37,891 nt of DNA from Nitrososphaerota archaeon (GTDB lineage: Archaea > Thermoproteota > Nitrososphaeria > Nitrososphaerales > UBA183). The notes below the pieces were generated by a model, which made no database searches, was not told the DNA's origin, and worked only from the letters and a program-made list of their open reading frames with translations. The DNA lies in assembly GCA_027886865.1 (NCBI GenBank), contig JAPCJR010000017.1:1-37891 (forward strand). Direction: 5' to 3'. The translations under genes were made by a program, and so were the position numbers. Shown one piece after another: positions 22,553 to 30,921 of this stretch (positions are counted from its first letter, which is position 1; each line of letters opens with the position of its first letter).

Positions 22553-24292
22553 ATGGCGCGCAGCAACAACGGCGCAGAGTACACGATCGAGTTCTTCCAG
22601 AAGGCCGGGGTGAAGCATTTCTTTGGCATCCCCGGGCATGGGAACGTCTGCCTCTTCGACGCCGTCAAGGAGACCGAGTCAATGAGGCTGATAACGCCCA
22701 AGCACGAGCAGTGGGGAGGGCACATGGCTGACGGTTACTTCCGCGCTAACAGGAAGGTCCCGGCCATCGTGAGCACCTCTGTCGGGCCCGGCGCGACCAA
22801 CCTGGCGACGGCGCTCTCCACCGCTTATGTCGACTCTTCCACTTTCATCGCCATCACCGGCGAGATTCAGACTTACCTCTTCGGGATGGGCATCTTCCAG
22901 GAGATAGACCGGAGGAACTGGGTCGACTACGTCAACGGCATAGGTCACTTTGCGAAGCGGACCTGGCAGATCACCAGCACAAGGCAGCTCCCGAGGGTCC
23001 TCCCGAACGCGCTGAAGCAGGCGATCTCAGGGAGGCCCGGCCCCGTCCTCCTCGACATCCCGATGGACGTGCAGGTCGAACGGGTCGCCGGCCCCGTCCC
23101 TGAACCGGGCCACTACCTCCCGTCCGGGCGCATCTTCCCAGACCGCGCGGAGGTCCTCGTAGCCGCAAAGCTCCTCCTCAGGGCGGAGAGGCCGCTGATA
23201 CTCATCGGAGGAGGAGTGACGATGTCAGGCGCGACCGAGCTGCTCGTCCGGGTGGCTGAGTTCATAGGGGCCCCCGTCGTCTGCACCTTCCGCGGGGACG
23301 CCAAGGGCGGGTTCCCGTCCGACCACGAGCTCTGGGGCTTCCATCCAGGGAACGTCGGAAGCTCGATAGCCAACAAGCTCACGAAGGAGGCTGACGTGCT
23401 CTTAGCCGTCGGCACGACATTCAGCGACGAGACGACGAGCTCCTACGTTCCCGGAGTGACCTTCAGCATACCTCCGACCAAGCTCATACAGGTGGACATC
23501 GACCCGGGCGAGATAGCGAAGAACTACCCGGTCGAGGTGGGGATCGTCTCGGACGCGAAGGCGGCCCTGCAGGTACTGCTGGAAGTGCTCGAGGCACTCG
23601 CCCAGAAGAGGGACTACAGGAAGGGTATATGGTTCAAGCGTCTGACCGAACTCAGGGGAGAGTGGGACTCCGAGCTAAACAAGCTCTGGGCGAGCGCGCC
23701 CATGGGAATACCCAGCGTCGTAAAAATGATGGGAGAGGTCGTCCCGAAAGACAGCATCATCACCGTCAGCGCCGGGCTTCCGCAGGAGATACTCTCGCAG
23801 CAGTGGGGGAGCACCTTCCCCGGGACGTACCTGAGCTCGGGCGGGTTCTCGACGATGGGTTTCGGCCTTCCCGCCGCCATTGGGGCGAAGCTCGCGAGGC
23901 CTGACAAGGTCGCGATAGCGGTGGAAGGAGACGGCTCCTTCCTGATGAACAGCGTCGAGCTCGCCACCGCCGTGGAGTACAAGATACCCGTGGTCGTGGT
24001 GGTGCTCAACAACTACGGCTGGGTCTCCATCCGGGACCTGCAGATACGCGGCTTCAAGAAGAGGACCTTCGGGACAGAGTTCAAGAAGACCGTCGACTTT
24101 GAGAAGCTGATCACGGCGTACGGTGCGAGCTACAGCAGGGCAGAGGACCCGCAGTCCTTCCGCCGGGCGCTGAAGGAGGCGGTCCGCTCCAAGACGGTAT
24201 CCGTCGTGGAGACCATAGTCGACAGGAAGTTCCCCCGCAGCGGGACATACTCCTACGGATACTGGGATATACCGACGCCCTACAAGAGCTGA
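22553..24292 (+). CDS. acetolactate synthase-like thiamine pyrophosphate enzyme
   Basis: A 579-residue TPP-dependent enzyme with the three usual domains. The N-terminal PYR domain carries the cofactor-activating Glu52 in KHEQWGGHMADGY. The middle domain holds RPLILIGGGV. The C-terminal PP domain has the Mg-TPP motif EGDGSFLMN (Gly459-Asp460-Gly461) ending at Asn486-Asn487. Relatives include acetolactate synthase, benzoylformate decarboxylase, sulfoacetaldehyde acetyltransferase and the ring-opening inositol enzyme IolD; length and sequence look nearer the acetolactate group. No regulatory small subunit lies nearby, which argues against branched-chain amino acid synthesis. It lies 4 bp before an IolG-like gene and is probably co-transcribed with it. 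It may cleave or decarboxylate a diketo or keto acid made in this island. Confidence 0.85.
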   Translation: MARSNNGAEYTIEFFQKAGVKHFFGIPGHGNVCLFDAVKETESMRLITPKHEQWGGHMADGYFRANRKVPAIVSTSVGPGATNLATALSTAYVDSSTFIAITGEIQTYLFGMGIFQEIDRRNWVDYVNGIGHFAKRTWQITSTRQLPRVLPNALKQAISGRPGPVLLDIPMDVQVERVAGPVPEPGHYLPSGRIFPDRAEVLVAAKLLLRAERPLILIGGGVTMSGATELLVRVAEFIGAPVVCTFRGDAKGGFPSDHELWGFHPGNVGSSIANKLTKEADVLLAVGTTFSDETTSSYVPGVTFSIPPTKLIQVDIDPGEIAKNYPVEVGIVSDAKAALQVLLEVLEALAQKRDYRKGIWFKRLTELRGEWDSELNKLWASAPMGIPSVVKMMGEVVPKDSIITVSAGLPQEILSQQWGSTFPGTYLSSGGFSTMGFGLPAAIGAKLARPDKVAIAVEGDGSFLMNSVELATAVEYKIPVVVVVLNNYGWVSIRDLQIRGFKKRTFGTEFKKTVDFEKLITAYGASYSRAEDPQSFRRALKEAVRSKTVSVVETIVDRKFPRSGTYSYGYWDIPTPYKS

Positions 24293-24296
24293 GACC

Positions 24297-25313
24297 ATGA
24301 AGACAATAGGTGTCGGTATCATCGGGGTCGGCGCGATCGGGAAGCTCCACGCCGAGAACTACGCGTCGAAGGTCCCCGGGGCGTCGCTGGCGGGCATAGC
24401 GGACGTGAACCAGGCCGCGGCGAGCGAGCTCGCCACCAGGCTGGGGGTGACCGCCGTCTACCCGGACTATCATCAGCTGTTGAACGACGAGAGGGTGGAC
24501 GCTGTGGTAGTCGCGACGCCGCCCTTCCTGAAGAAGGACATCACCCTCGCGGCGGCCGACAAGCACAAGCACGTCTTCTGCGAGAAGCCGATGACGCTCT
24601 CCCTGAAGGACGCGGACGAGATGGCCTCGGCGGTCCAAAGGTCGGGCATCGTCTTCCAGGTGGGCTACCAGAAGCGCTCTGACACTTCGTTCATGCAGGC
24701 GAGACGGGCGATCGAGGGCGGGAAGGTCGGGAAGCTCCTGCTCGTAAAGGCGCACAACAGGGACCCTCCCACGGTCGTGGGGGGCTGGTCGGCCGACCCG
24801 AAGAAGAGCGGCTCCATCTTCCTGGATACGTGCAGCCACGACTTCGACGCGGTGAGGTGGCTCACCGGGAGCGAGGTCACCAATGTCTATGCCGACGGGA
24901 ACGCGATGATGTACGAGGAGCTTCGGAAGAACGGGGACTACGACACGGTCGTCGTCAACCTGAGGCTCGCCAACGGCGCGCTGGCGCAGGTGGACGCGTG
25001 CGCCTACACCCCGTACGGCTTCGACTCGAGGTCGGAGATCATCGGGACAGAGGCGGGGATAATCATAGGGATGGGCGAGAAGACGTTGGCGCACGTCTAC
25101 ACGAAGGAGGGGATGAGCAACGAGAGGCACGAATACTGGGGCACGAGGTGGGCGCAGGCCTATCGCGACGAGATGGCCGCGTTCGTGGGCAGCATCAACA
25201 CGGGAGGCGCCCCCCGGGCGACGATACAAGACGGCAGGGCCGCGTTGGAGATCGGCCTGGCGGCCTGGGATTCGATAAAGGCAGACAAACCCGTCCGCCT
25301 GCCGCTCCGCTAG
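24297..25313 (+). CDS. Gfo/Idh/MocA oxidoreductase, inositol 2-dehydrogenase-like (type A, copy 1)
   Basis: A 338-residue NAD(P)-dependent dehydrogenase. The Rossmann fold shows GIIGVGAIGKLHAEN (about 7-21), the cofactor and catalytic Lys is Lys97 in CEKPM, and Asp177/His181 in LDTCSHDFDAVRWL complete the active site. The pattern HDFD..RW, VGYQKR and NRDPP is like IolG myo-inositol 2-dehydrogenases, which oxidise a cyclitol or pyranose to the keto form. Its close paralog is at 30922. It starts 4 bp after the TPP gene and ends in a 4-bp tail-to-tail overlap with the minus-strand MDR gene. Inositol specificity is a suggestion only. Confidence 0.88.
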   Translation: MKTIGVGIIGVGAIGKLHAENYASKVPGASLAGIADVNQAAASELATRLGVTAVYPDYHQLLNDERVDAVVVATPPFLKKDITLAAADKHKHVFCEKPMTLSLKDADEMASAVQRSGIVFQVGYQKRSDTSFMQARRAIEGGKVGKLLLVKAHNRDPPTVVGGWSADPKKSGSIFLDTCSHDFDAVRWLTGSEVTNVYADGNAMMYEELRKNGDYDTVVVNLRLANGALAQVDACAYTPYGFDSRSEIIGTEAGIIIGMGEKTLAHVYTKEGMSNERHEYWGTRWAQAYRDEMAAFVGSINTGGAPRATIQDGRAALEIGLAAWDSIKADKPVRLPLR

Positions 25314-26467
25314 GCCTTCATCCGGCCAACGACCACCTTCATCGACTCGGTCCCCATCGACGTCTCCAGCGCCTCCTGTGCGTCCTCCTGCCCGAATACA
25401 TGGGTCACCATCTTCCCGAACGGGATCACAGACGAGTAGGCATCCATCATCTTGAGGGCGCGGGAGTACGCCTGGAAGGGCATCCCAGAGACCCCTATGA
25501 TGCGCGCGTTCTTCGCCAGTATCTGCCTGGACGCGGAGATCTTCGTCCCGCTGTCCTCCGAGTACGCTCCCTCGACGAGATACGTCCCCCCATTCCTGAT
25601 CATGTCCAGTCCCTCGGAGATGATGTGGGGGAATCCCGTGCACTCGATGACAGTGTCTCCCCCGAGTCCCTCGGTCATCGACAATACGGCTTCGAGCCTG
25701 TCCTTCGGCCGCGGATACTCTCCGATGTCGACCGTCTCCGCGTTGCAGAGAGCCCTGGCCATCTCTAGGCGGTACCGTGACTTGTCGATGGCGATTATCT
25801 TGGAAGCTCCGAGCATCCTGGCCATCAGGGCGTTGCACATGCCCAAGGGGCCGACGCCCTGCACGACGACGGTGTCGGCGGGCGAATATCCCTCCTTCAC
25901 GTTCGGGTTCTGGAACGCCCTCCCGAAGGAGCCGTACGCCACGGCCATCTGCTCCGTCAGGGCAGCCACCTCGTTCGACATGCGCTTCGGCACCCTGAAC
26001 ATGAACGTCCCCGGCAGGACGAACATCTTCTCGGCGAACCCCCCGAAGAGGTGCGGCGGGTCCTTGCAGCTGATGACGTCGCCGTAGCTCTTGTGGTTGA
26101 GACACCACGGGAACCCGTAGATGTTCCTGCAGTAGTAGCACTTTCCGCACACTATGTCCGCCGATATTACGACCCTTTCGCCCTCCTCGAGCGGCTCGCC
26201 CTCGGTGACCATCTCCGAAGCCGCCGCGTCGCCTATCTTCTCAATCACGCCGACGTTCTCGTGACCGAGGATTATCGGGAGCGAAACCACGTCGCCGGGC
26301 AGGCCGAGCCTGATCTCTCCCTGCTTGAAGACGTGCTTGTCCGTCCCGCAGACGGCCGAGCCCACCATCCTGACGAGCGCTTCCCTCGCACCCACCTTGG
26401 GCGTGGGGAACGTCTCCGTCCGGATCTTCTTCGGCGCGTACAGCACCGGAGCTATGACTTTTTCCAA
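25310..26467 (-). CDS. zinc-dependent MDR dehydrogenase, long type, copy 1
   Basis: A 385-residue medium-chain dehydrogenase. The catalytic zinc site is seen in SAVCGTDKHVF and LGHENVGV. The structural zinc lobe CGKCYYCRNIYGFPWC has eight residues between the third and fourth Cys, one more than the classical seven. The motif CKDPPHLFGGFAEKMFVLPG follows. The Rossmann motif is VQGVGPLGMCNAL. The protein pairs with the paralog at 28667, which shares the long lobe, GTDKH and HLFGGFAEKM. This subfamily is distinct from sorbitol dehydrogenases; the substrate is unknown. The start is TTG at 26467, with a weak TTCTTTAG about 27-34 bp upstream. It overlaps the IolG-like gene by 4 bp at its end. Confidence 0.88.
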   Translation of the reverse strand: MEKVIAPVLYAPKKIRTETFPTPKVGAREALVRMVGSAVCGTDKHVFKQGEIRLGLPGDVVSLPIILGHENVGVIEKIGDAAASEMVTEGEPLEEGERVVISADIVCGKCYYCRNIYGFPWCLNHKSYGDVISCKDPPHLFGGFAEKMFVLPGTFMFRVPKRMSNEVAALTEQMAVAYGSFGRAFQNPNVKEGYSPADTVVVQGVGPLGMCNALMARMLGASKIIAIDKSRYRLEMARALCNAETVDIGEYPRPKDRLEAVLSMTEGLGGDTVIECTGFPHIISEGLDMIRNGGTYLVEGAYSEDSGTKISASRQILAKNARIIGVSGMPFQAYSRALKMMDAYSSVIPFGKMVTHVFGQEDAQEALETSMGTESMKVVVGRMKA

Positions 26468-26544
26468 CAGCCCGTCCCGCGGCGGTCCGGGCTAAAGAAT
26501 GCTTAGGTCCGGTCTCCTCGGGCCTCGAACGGCAGGGCTTTTTT

Positions 26545-27423
26545 TCACAGACCGGGCGCGTGGGCGCGCCGCGTCGCCCTGTACGCTAGCCTCATGAGGG
26601 CCGGGTATGCCGTGGCTAGGGCGAAGACGACGACCGAAAGATAGAGCAGGACCGCATTGGAGAACCACGGGAGGCCCATCCTGTCGACGGCCGCAGCGAA
26701 GAACGTGTTGAACTCGACCCCATCGAAGAGGTAGATCAATGCGGGGAGCGGGATTATCGAGAGCGCTCCGATCTGCAGCACCCTCCGGACCGACTCGTAC
26801 CTGTAGAAGGACGCCGCCAGCACCCCGACGAAGAGCGCGAGGAAGTAGTAGTCCTGCCCGGAGCCATACGGTCCCCCGGACGGGCCCAGGGGGCCGATCA
26901 CCAATGCCCGAACCAAGGGTTGCCCGCGGATCTCCAACGAGAGCGGAAAGTCGAGACGCGCAACTCCCATGAGCCCACCGTAGAGAAACAGGCCAGTCTC
27001 GAGGAGGACCAAGGGAACGACGAGGACCATCGTCTTGAGCCTCTGCGACCTGCTGCGGAGGAGCGCGTGGGCCTTGTGGAACGGCCCGAAGACGGGGAGG
27101 TCTTTGACGGACCGGAACGCGAAGGAGAATGCGGAGACTCCGAGCGCGACGACGCTGAGCTTCCAGCAGACTTGGTAGTCCGCCTCGGTCTGATAGTAGT
27201 TCTGCACGTAGGAGAAGTAGCTCGTGGATGAAGGGAGCGTGTGCGTGAGGGGGTTCTCGAGGCCGAGAAAGGTCGCATAGTAGTACGCTGCCAAGATCGC
27301 AGCTGCCGCGCCCGCTGCGAGAAAGACGCCCGCTACCAGCCGGTCGTGCCGGATGATCCTTGGAACCCTCGCGAACTCGCCCACGGCCGCTCGTCCTGCC
27401 GGTCGCCCCGCTCTGATAATCAT
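26545..27423 (-). CDS. six-helix integral membrane protein of unknown function
   Basis: A 292-residue membrane protein that I do not recognise. Six hydrophobic segments can be seen, beginning at VAGVFLAAGAAAAILAAYYY, then near VVALGVSAFSFAF, VLVVPLVLLETGLFLYGG, YFLALFVGVLAASF, IGALSIIPLPALIYLF and AVLLYLSVVVFALATAYPAL. Two outer or inner loops are longer: one after helix 1 rich in Tyr and Ser, one after helix 3 rich in Gly and Pro. The start is taken at ATG 27423, because the longer frame to 27498 would run into the promoter of the divergent gene, and GTATTTCA lies about 26 bp before the ATG. No catalytic motif is evident. It sits between MDR and Gfo/Idh genes and may be a bystander. Confidence 0.7.
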   Translation of the reverse strand: MIIRAGRPAGRAAVGEFARVPRIIRHDRLVAGVFLAAGAAAAILAAYYYATFLGLENPLTHTLPSSTSYFSYVQNYYQTEADYQVCWKLSVVALGVSAFSFAFRSVKDLPVFGPFHKAHALLRSRSQRLKTMVLVVPLVLLETGLFLYGGLMGVARLDFPLSLEIRGQPLVRALVIGPLGPSGGPYGSGQDYYFLALFVGVLAASFYRYESVRRVLQIGALSIIPLPALIYLFDGVEFNTFFAAAVDRMGLPWFSNAVLLYLSVVVFALATAYPALMRLAYRATRRAHAPGL

Positions 27424-27485
27424 TCTCCCTGTTTCATTGATGAAATACGCCGGTTTCACATGCAGATGCAGCGCCGCCGAGAACC

Positions 27486-27493
27486 CTTTTATC
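27486..27493 (+). promoter_or_regulatory. TATA-like box of the type B Gfo/Idh gene
   Basis: CTTTTATC is centred 28 bp before the ATG at 27518. It rules against the longer frame that would start at 27353. Confidence 0.55.
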
Positions 27494-27517
27494 GCCACGG
27501 GCGACGAAACCGCCCCG

Positions 27518-28666
27518 ATGTCGAAGGAAATCGGTGTAGGTGTTCTCGGTTATTCGATCGGACGCGCGCACGCGCACGCCTGGCGGAACGTCGCTGAGGT
27601 CTACCATCCCCTGAAGCTGGTCCCGAGGCTGGTAGCGATCTCGGGACGGACCAAGGACGTGGTGGACTTCGAGGCGAAGAAGTATGGTTACGAGAAGGTG
27701 TACTACGACTGGGAGAAGGTGGTGCGTGACGAGGACGTGGAGATCGTCGACAACTGCCTGCCGGTGAGCCTCCACCCGGAGCCGATGATTCTGGCGGCGA
27801 AGCTCGGGAAGAGCCTATTCTGCGAGAAGCCCCTCGCGAGGAGGGCCGCAGACGCCAAGAGGATGCTCGACGCCGCCGAGAAGGCCAAGGTCAAGCACAT
27901 GGTCGGCTACAACTACCGTTTCATGCCTGCGATCACGCTTGCGAGAAAGATGATCGTCGACGGGGTGCTCGGCGACGTCCTGCACTTCAAGGGGTCGTAC
28001 CTCACGACGAACAGCGGTTACGACAGCCCGGACGCACCGATGAGGTGGCAGTTCCGGTCCGAGACCTCGGGGTACGGGGCCCTCTCGGACCTCGGGACAC
28101 ACGCGCTCGACCTGGCAAGGTACTTGGTCGGCGAGGTATCCTCCGTCGCCAGCGCGATGGCCACGTACATCCCGGACAGGCCCGAGACCGAAGGCTCCCG
28201 CAAGAAGGGGAGGGTCGACATCGACGACCTCACGGTCGCGACGATGAAGTTCAAGAACGGCGCGCTGGGAACGCTGGACACTTCGTGGCTGATGCCGGGC
28301 AGGATGGACTACCTCTCCTTCGAGGTCTATGGCACGAAGGGCGCTCTGCGGTTCAACCTCGAAAGGATAAACGAGCTGGACGTCTTCATCACCGACAAGG
28401 ACCCGGGTACGAGCGGTTTCCGGACTCTCAACGTCCTCACGAAGGAGCACCCCTACATGAAGCAGTACTGGCCCAACCAGGGCGGCGGCTTCGGCTGGGA
28501 CCATTCCTTCGTCAACGAGTTCCACCATTACCTAGTCTGCCTCTCTGAGGGGACGCCCATCGCCCCTCAGGGCGCGACCTTCCTTGACGGGTACCGGAAC
28601 TGCCAGATCATGGACGCCATAGCCGAGTCCGCGCGCAGCGAGAAATGGGTCCAGGTGGGCCAATAG
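27518..28666 (+). CDS. Gfo/Idh/MocA oxidoreductase (type B, copy 1)
   Basis: A 382-residue NAD(P)-dependent sugar dehydrogenase. The nucleotide loop is GVLGYSIGRAHAHAW (about 8-22), and the Lys of the active site is Lys104 in CEKPLARR. MVGYNYRFMPAITLARKMI and SDLGTHALDLARYLVGE mark the substrate-side motifs. It is longer than type A and pairs with the gene at 31952. The start is ATG 27518, chosen from the TATA box 28 bp upstream. A TTG directly after its stop starts the MDR gene at 28667, so the two are tightly coupled. Such proteins oxidise a ring hydroxyl or reduce a keto-sugar; substrate not determinable. Confidence 0.88.
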   Translation: MSKEIGVGVLGYSIGRAHAHAWRNVAEVYHPLKLVPRLVAISGRTKDVVDFEAKKYGYEKVYYDWEKVVRDEDVEIVDNCLPVSLHPEPMILAAKLGKSLFCEKPLARRAADAKRMLDAAEKAKVKHMVGYNYRFMPAITLARKMIVDGVLGDVLHFKGSYLTTNSGYDSPDAPMRWQFRSETSGYGALSDLGTHALDLARYLVGEVSSVASAMATYIPDRPETEGSRKKGRVDIDDLTVATMKFKNGALGTLDTSWLMPGRMDYLSFEVYGTKGALRFNLERINELDVFITDKDPGTSGFRTLNVLTKEHPYMKQYWPNQGGGFGWDHSFVNEFHHYLVCLSEGTPIAPQGATFLDGYRNCQIMDAIAESARSEKWVQVGQ

Positions 28667-29842
28667 TTGGCGGCAGCCGCACCCGGTTCTTCTCACCCAT
28701 CGGTCAGGGCAGCGGTCATGGACGCGCCCGGGTCGATGCGGGTGGCCGAGTTCCCGGTACCGTCTGCTGGACAGGACGCGGCGCTGCTGGATGTCTCGCT
28801 CTGCGGGATATGCGGAACTGACAAGCACATCTACATGGATCAGGTGAAATCGCACCCCTTCGGGATGCCCACGCGGTTCCCCATCATCCCGGGGCACGAG
28901 GTGGTCGGCACGCTCGCGGAGATAAGCCCGAAGGCCGCGAAGAGGATGAGCCTCACCGGCGTGGCGCTGAAGCGGGGCGACCGGGTCGTCCCAGTGGTAG
29001 ACCTGCGGTGCGACGAATGCGTCGGCTGCAAGATGCACCCGGGCTGGCCTTCGTGCGAGAAGGGTGAGACCTACGGATGGGGGATCTCCTCGAAGGACGC
29101 GCCGCACCTCTTCGGCGGGTTCGCGGAGAAGATGTACCTGCTCCCACAAACGAAGCTGGCCAGGGTGCCTGACTCTGTCCCTGACGACGTGGCGGTCTTC
29201 GCCGAGGTCTTGGCCGTGGGATACACTTCCGTGGGGCGTATCTCGCATTCCATGCAGCTTGCGGGGGACGGTAGCCCATACGTAGGCGACGTCGTGGTCC
29301 AGGGGAGCGGGCCGCTGGCTCTTGCGCACATCATCGCAGCCAGAATCGCCGGGGCGCATCGCATAGTCGTCGTGGGGATGCCAGAGTACAGGGTCGAGTT
29401 CATGCGCCAGTTCGGGGTCGACCTTGCAATAGACGCCAGCAAGATGACACGGGAGGAGCGAACCGCAAGAGTTGCCGACGCCATCGGCGGAGAGGGGGCC
29501 GACGTGGTCTTCGAGTGCACGGGAGACGCGAGCGTCGTGGAGGAGGGTCTCTCCTACCTGAAGCCGTTCGGCTGCTACCTGGTCGCAGGGATATACAGCG
29601 ACAACGGGAAGAGCAGCACCCTCAACGTGCAGAAGTTCGTCTCAGGCAAATACGCGACCATCGTGGGGAGTGGTGGACAGACCGAGCAATCCTACGCCCA
29701 AGCGCTCGGGATGATGGAAGAGTACGGAAGTCGTCTCCCCTTTGACAAGGTAGTTTCGCATAAGTTCCCGCTCGAGAGACATGCGGAGGCCATGGCCGTC
29801 GCTCTGAGCGAGCAGTCGATGAAGGTGGCCTTTCAGCCTTAG
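28667..29842 (+). CDS. zinc-dependent MDR dehydrogenase, long type, copy 2
   Basis: A 391-residue paralog of the gene at 25310. The catalytic zinc site is CGICGTDKHIYM and PGHEVVGT. The structural lobe CDECVGCKMHPGWPSC again has eight residues before the last Cys. KDAPHLFGGFAEKMYLLPQ repeats the subfamily motif. The Rossmann motif is VQGSGPLALAHII. TTG at 28667 follows the upstream stop codon with no gap. ATG at 28718 (residue 18) is an alternative that would remove an Ala/Pro-rich start. It is followed 18 bp later by the short-type MDR gene. The pair of dehydrogenases and the preceding Gfo/Idh gene form one transcription unit, presumably successive oxidations of one substrate. Confidence 0.88.
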   Translation: MAAAAPGSSHPSVRAAVMDAPGSMRVAEFPVPSAGQDAALLDVSLCGICGTDKHIYMDQVKSHPFGMPTRFPIIPGHEVVGTLAEISPKAAKRMSLTGVALKRGDRVVPVVDLRCDECVGCKMHPGWPSCEKGETYGWGISSKDAPHLFGGFAEKMYLLPQTKLARVPDSVPDDVAVFAEVLAVGYTSVGRISHSMQLAGDGSPYVGDVVVQGSGPLALAHIIAARIAGAHRIVVVGMPEYRVEFMRQFGVDLAIDASKMTREERTARVADAIGGEGADVVFECTGDASVVEEGLSYLKPFGCYLVAGIYSDNGKSSTLNVQKFVSGKYATIVGSGGQTEQSYAQALGMMEEYGSRLPFDKVVSHKFPLERHAEAMAVALSEQSMKVAFQP

Positions 29843-29860
29843 CCGGGGGTTGGGATTGAG

Positions 29861-30883
29861 ATGATAGCCATAGTTTTCAGGGAGGTCGGAAAGGGAGTCG
29901 CGCTGGAAGACGTCGCCGAGCCTGCTGTCAGCGGCGAACGAGACGTGCTGATCCGCGTAAAGGACTGCGGTATCTGCGGCAGCGACCTTGCGATCCTTGA
30001 GGGGCGCCATCCCTCGAAGCCTCCCGTGATCCTCGGGCACGAACTCTCTGGAGAGGTAGTGCGCGTCGGTCCCCGCGTCACCGCTTTCGTACCCGGAGAC
30101 CACGTGGTGGTCGACCCAAACCTGAGCTGCGGGCTCTGCACCGCCTGCAGACTCGGAAGGCGGAACATGTGCCAGAACATGATTGAGCTGGGCATAACGA
30201 GGGACGGCGGGTTCGCGGAGCTGCTCGTCGCCCCCGAGGAATTCGTCTACAAGGTGGACGCGCATCTTTCCTGGAAGGCGGGGGCGCTAGTGGAGCCTCT
30301 GGCGTGCGTCATGCACGGCTTCTTGAGGTCCAGGGTCAAGCCGGACGAGACAGCGGTGGTCTACGGTGCCGGACCAATGGGGCTTCTCTGGGTCGCGCTC
30401 CTGAAGCGTGCCGGCGTCCGGAAGATATTCGCGGTCGACCTTGCGGAGAAGAGGCGTGCGGCCGCAGAGCGCCTGGGTGCCGACGTGACTTTCGACCCTG
30501 CTCGGGAGGACCCGGTGGCGGCCATCCAGCGCGAGACCGGCGGTCAGGGCGCCGACGTCGCCGTCGAGATGATCGGGAGAGCGGAGACGGTAGAGAGCTC
30601 GATTAGGTCCGTAGGGCCAGGCGGGAGAGTGGTAGTCATGGGAGTGTCAAGGAAGGAGGCGCGCGCCCAGTTCGCGCCGTTCGACCTCATGGCGAAGGAG
30701 ATCGAGATCATCGGCTCGAACGCCAACGCCACGGGCTTCGTCCCTTCGATACGCCTGCTCGAATCGGGCGCCATCCCTGTGGACCTGATAGTTAGCCACG
30801 AGCTTGGGATAGCCGACGCCAGGGCCGCATTCGACCTCTGCAAGTCGGGCGAAGGGCTGAAAGTCCTCATCAGGCCGACCTGA
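29861..30883 (+). CDS. zinc-dependent MDR dehydrogenase (short type), sorbitol/threonine dehydrogenase-like
   Basis: A 340-residue medium-chain dehydrogenase. The catalytic zinc site is KDCGICGSDLAILEG and LGHELSGEV. The structural lobe CGLCTACRLGRRNMC has canonical 2-2-7 spacing. Rossmann motif VYGAGPMGLLWVALL. The FAELLVAPEE and KAGALVEPLACVMHG blocks are like polyol and L-threonine dehydrogenases. It ends 38 bp before the next start, with a TATA-like box between. It is similar in type to the gene at 20079 but not its near twin. It is the third gene of the row beginning at 27518. Confidence 0.9.
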   Translation: MIAIVFREVGKGVALEDVAEPAVSGERDVLIRVKDCGICGSDLAILEGRHPSKPPVILGHELSGEVVRVGPRVTAFVPGDHVVVDPNLSCGLCTACRLGRRNMCQNMIELGITRDGGFAELLVAPEEFVYKVDAHLSWKAGALVEPLACVMHGFLRSRVKPDETAVVYGAGPMGLLWVALLKRAGVRKIFAVDLAEKRRAAAERLGADVTFDPAREDPVAAIQRETGGQGADVAVEMIGRAETVESSIRSVGPGGRVVVMGVSRKEARAQFAPFDLMAKEIEIIGSNANATGFVPSIRLLESGAIPVDLIVSHELGIADARAAFDLCKSGEGLKVLIRPT

Positions 30884-30891
30884 GCGAACGA

Positions 30892-30899
30892 CTTTAACG
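30892..30899 (+). promoter_or_regulatory. TATA-like box that decides the start of the type A Gfo/Idh copy 2
   Basis: CTTTAACG is centred 26-27 bp before TTG 30922 but only about 15 bp before ATG 30910. A leaderless message would therefore start at the TTG. Confidence 0.5.
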
Positions 30900-30921
30900 G
30901 CCATCCTACATGGGCCGCCCG

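Noticed and set aside
24111..26150. Long minus-strand open frame of 679 codons
   Set aside because: It runs antisense through the IolG-like gene and in another frame through the MDR gene. Its Arg/Gly/His-rich product has no family motif. Such shadow frames are expected at high GC.
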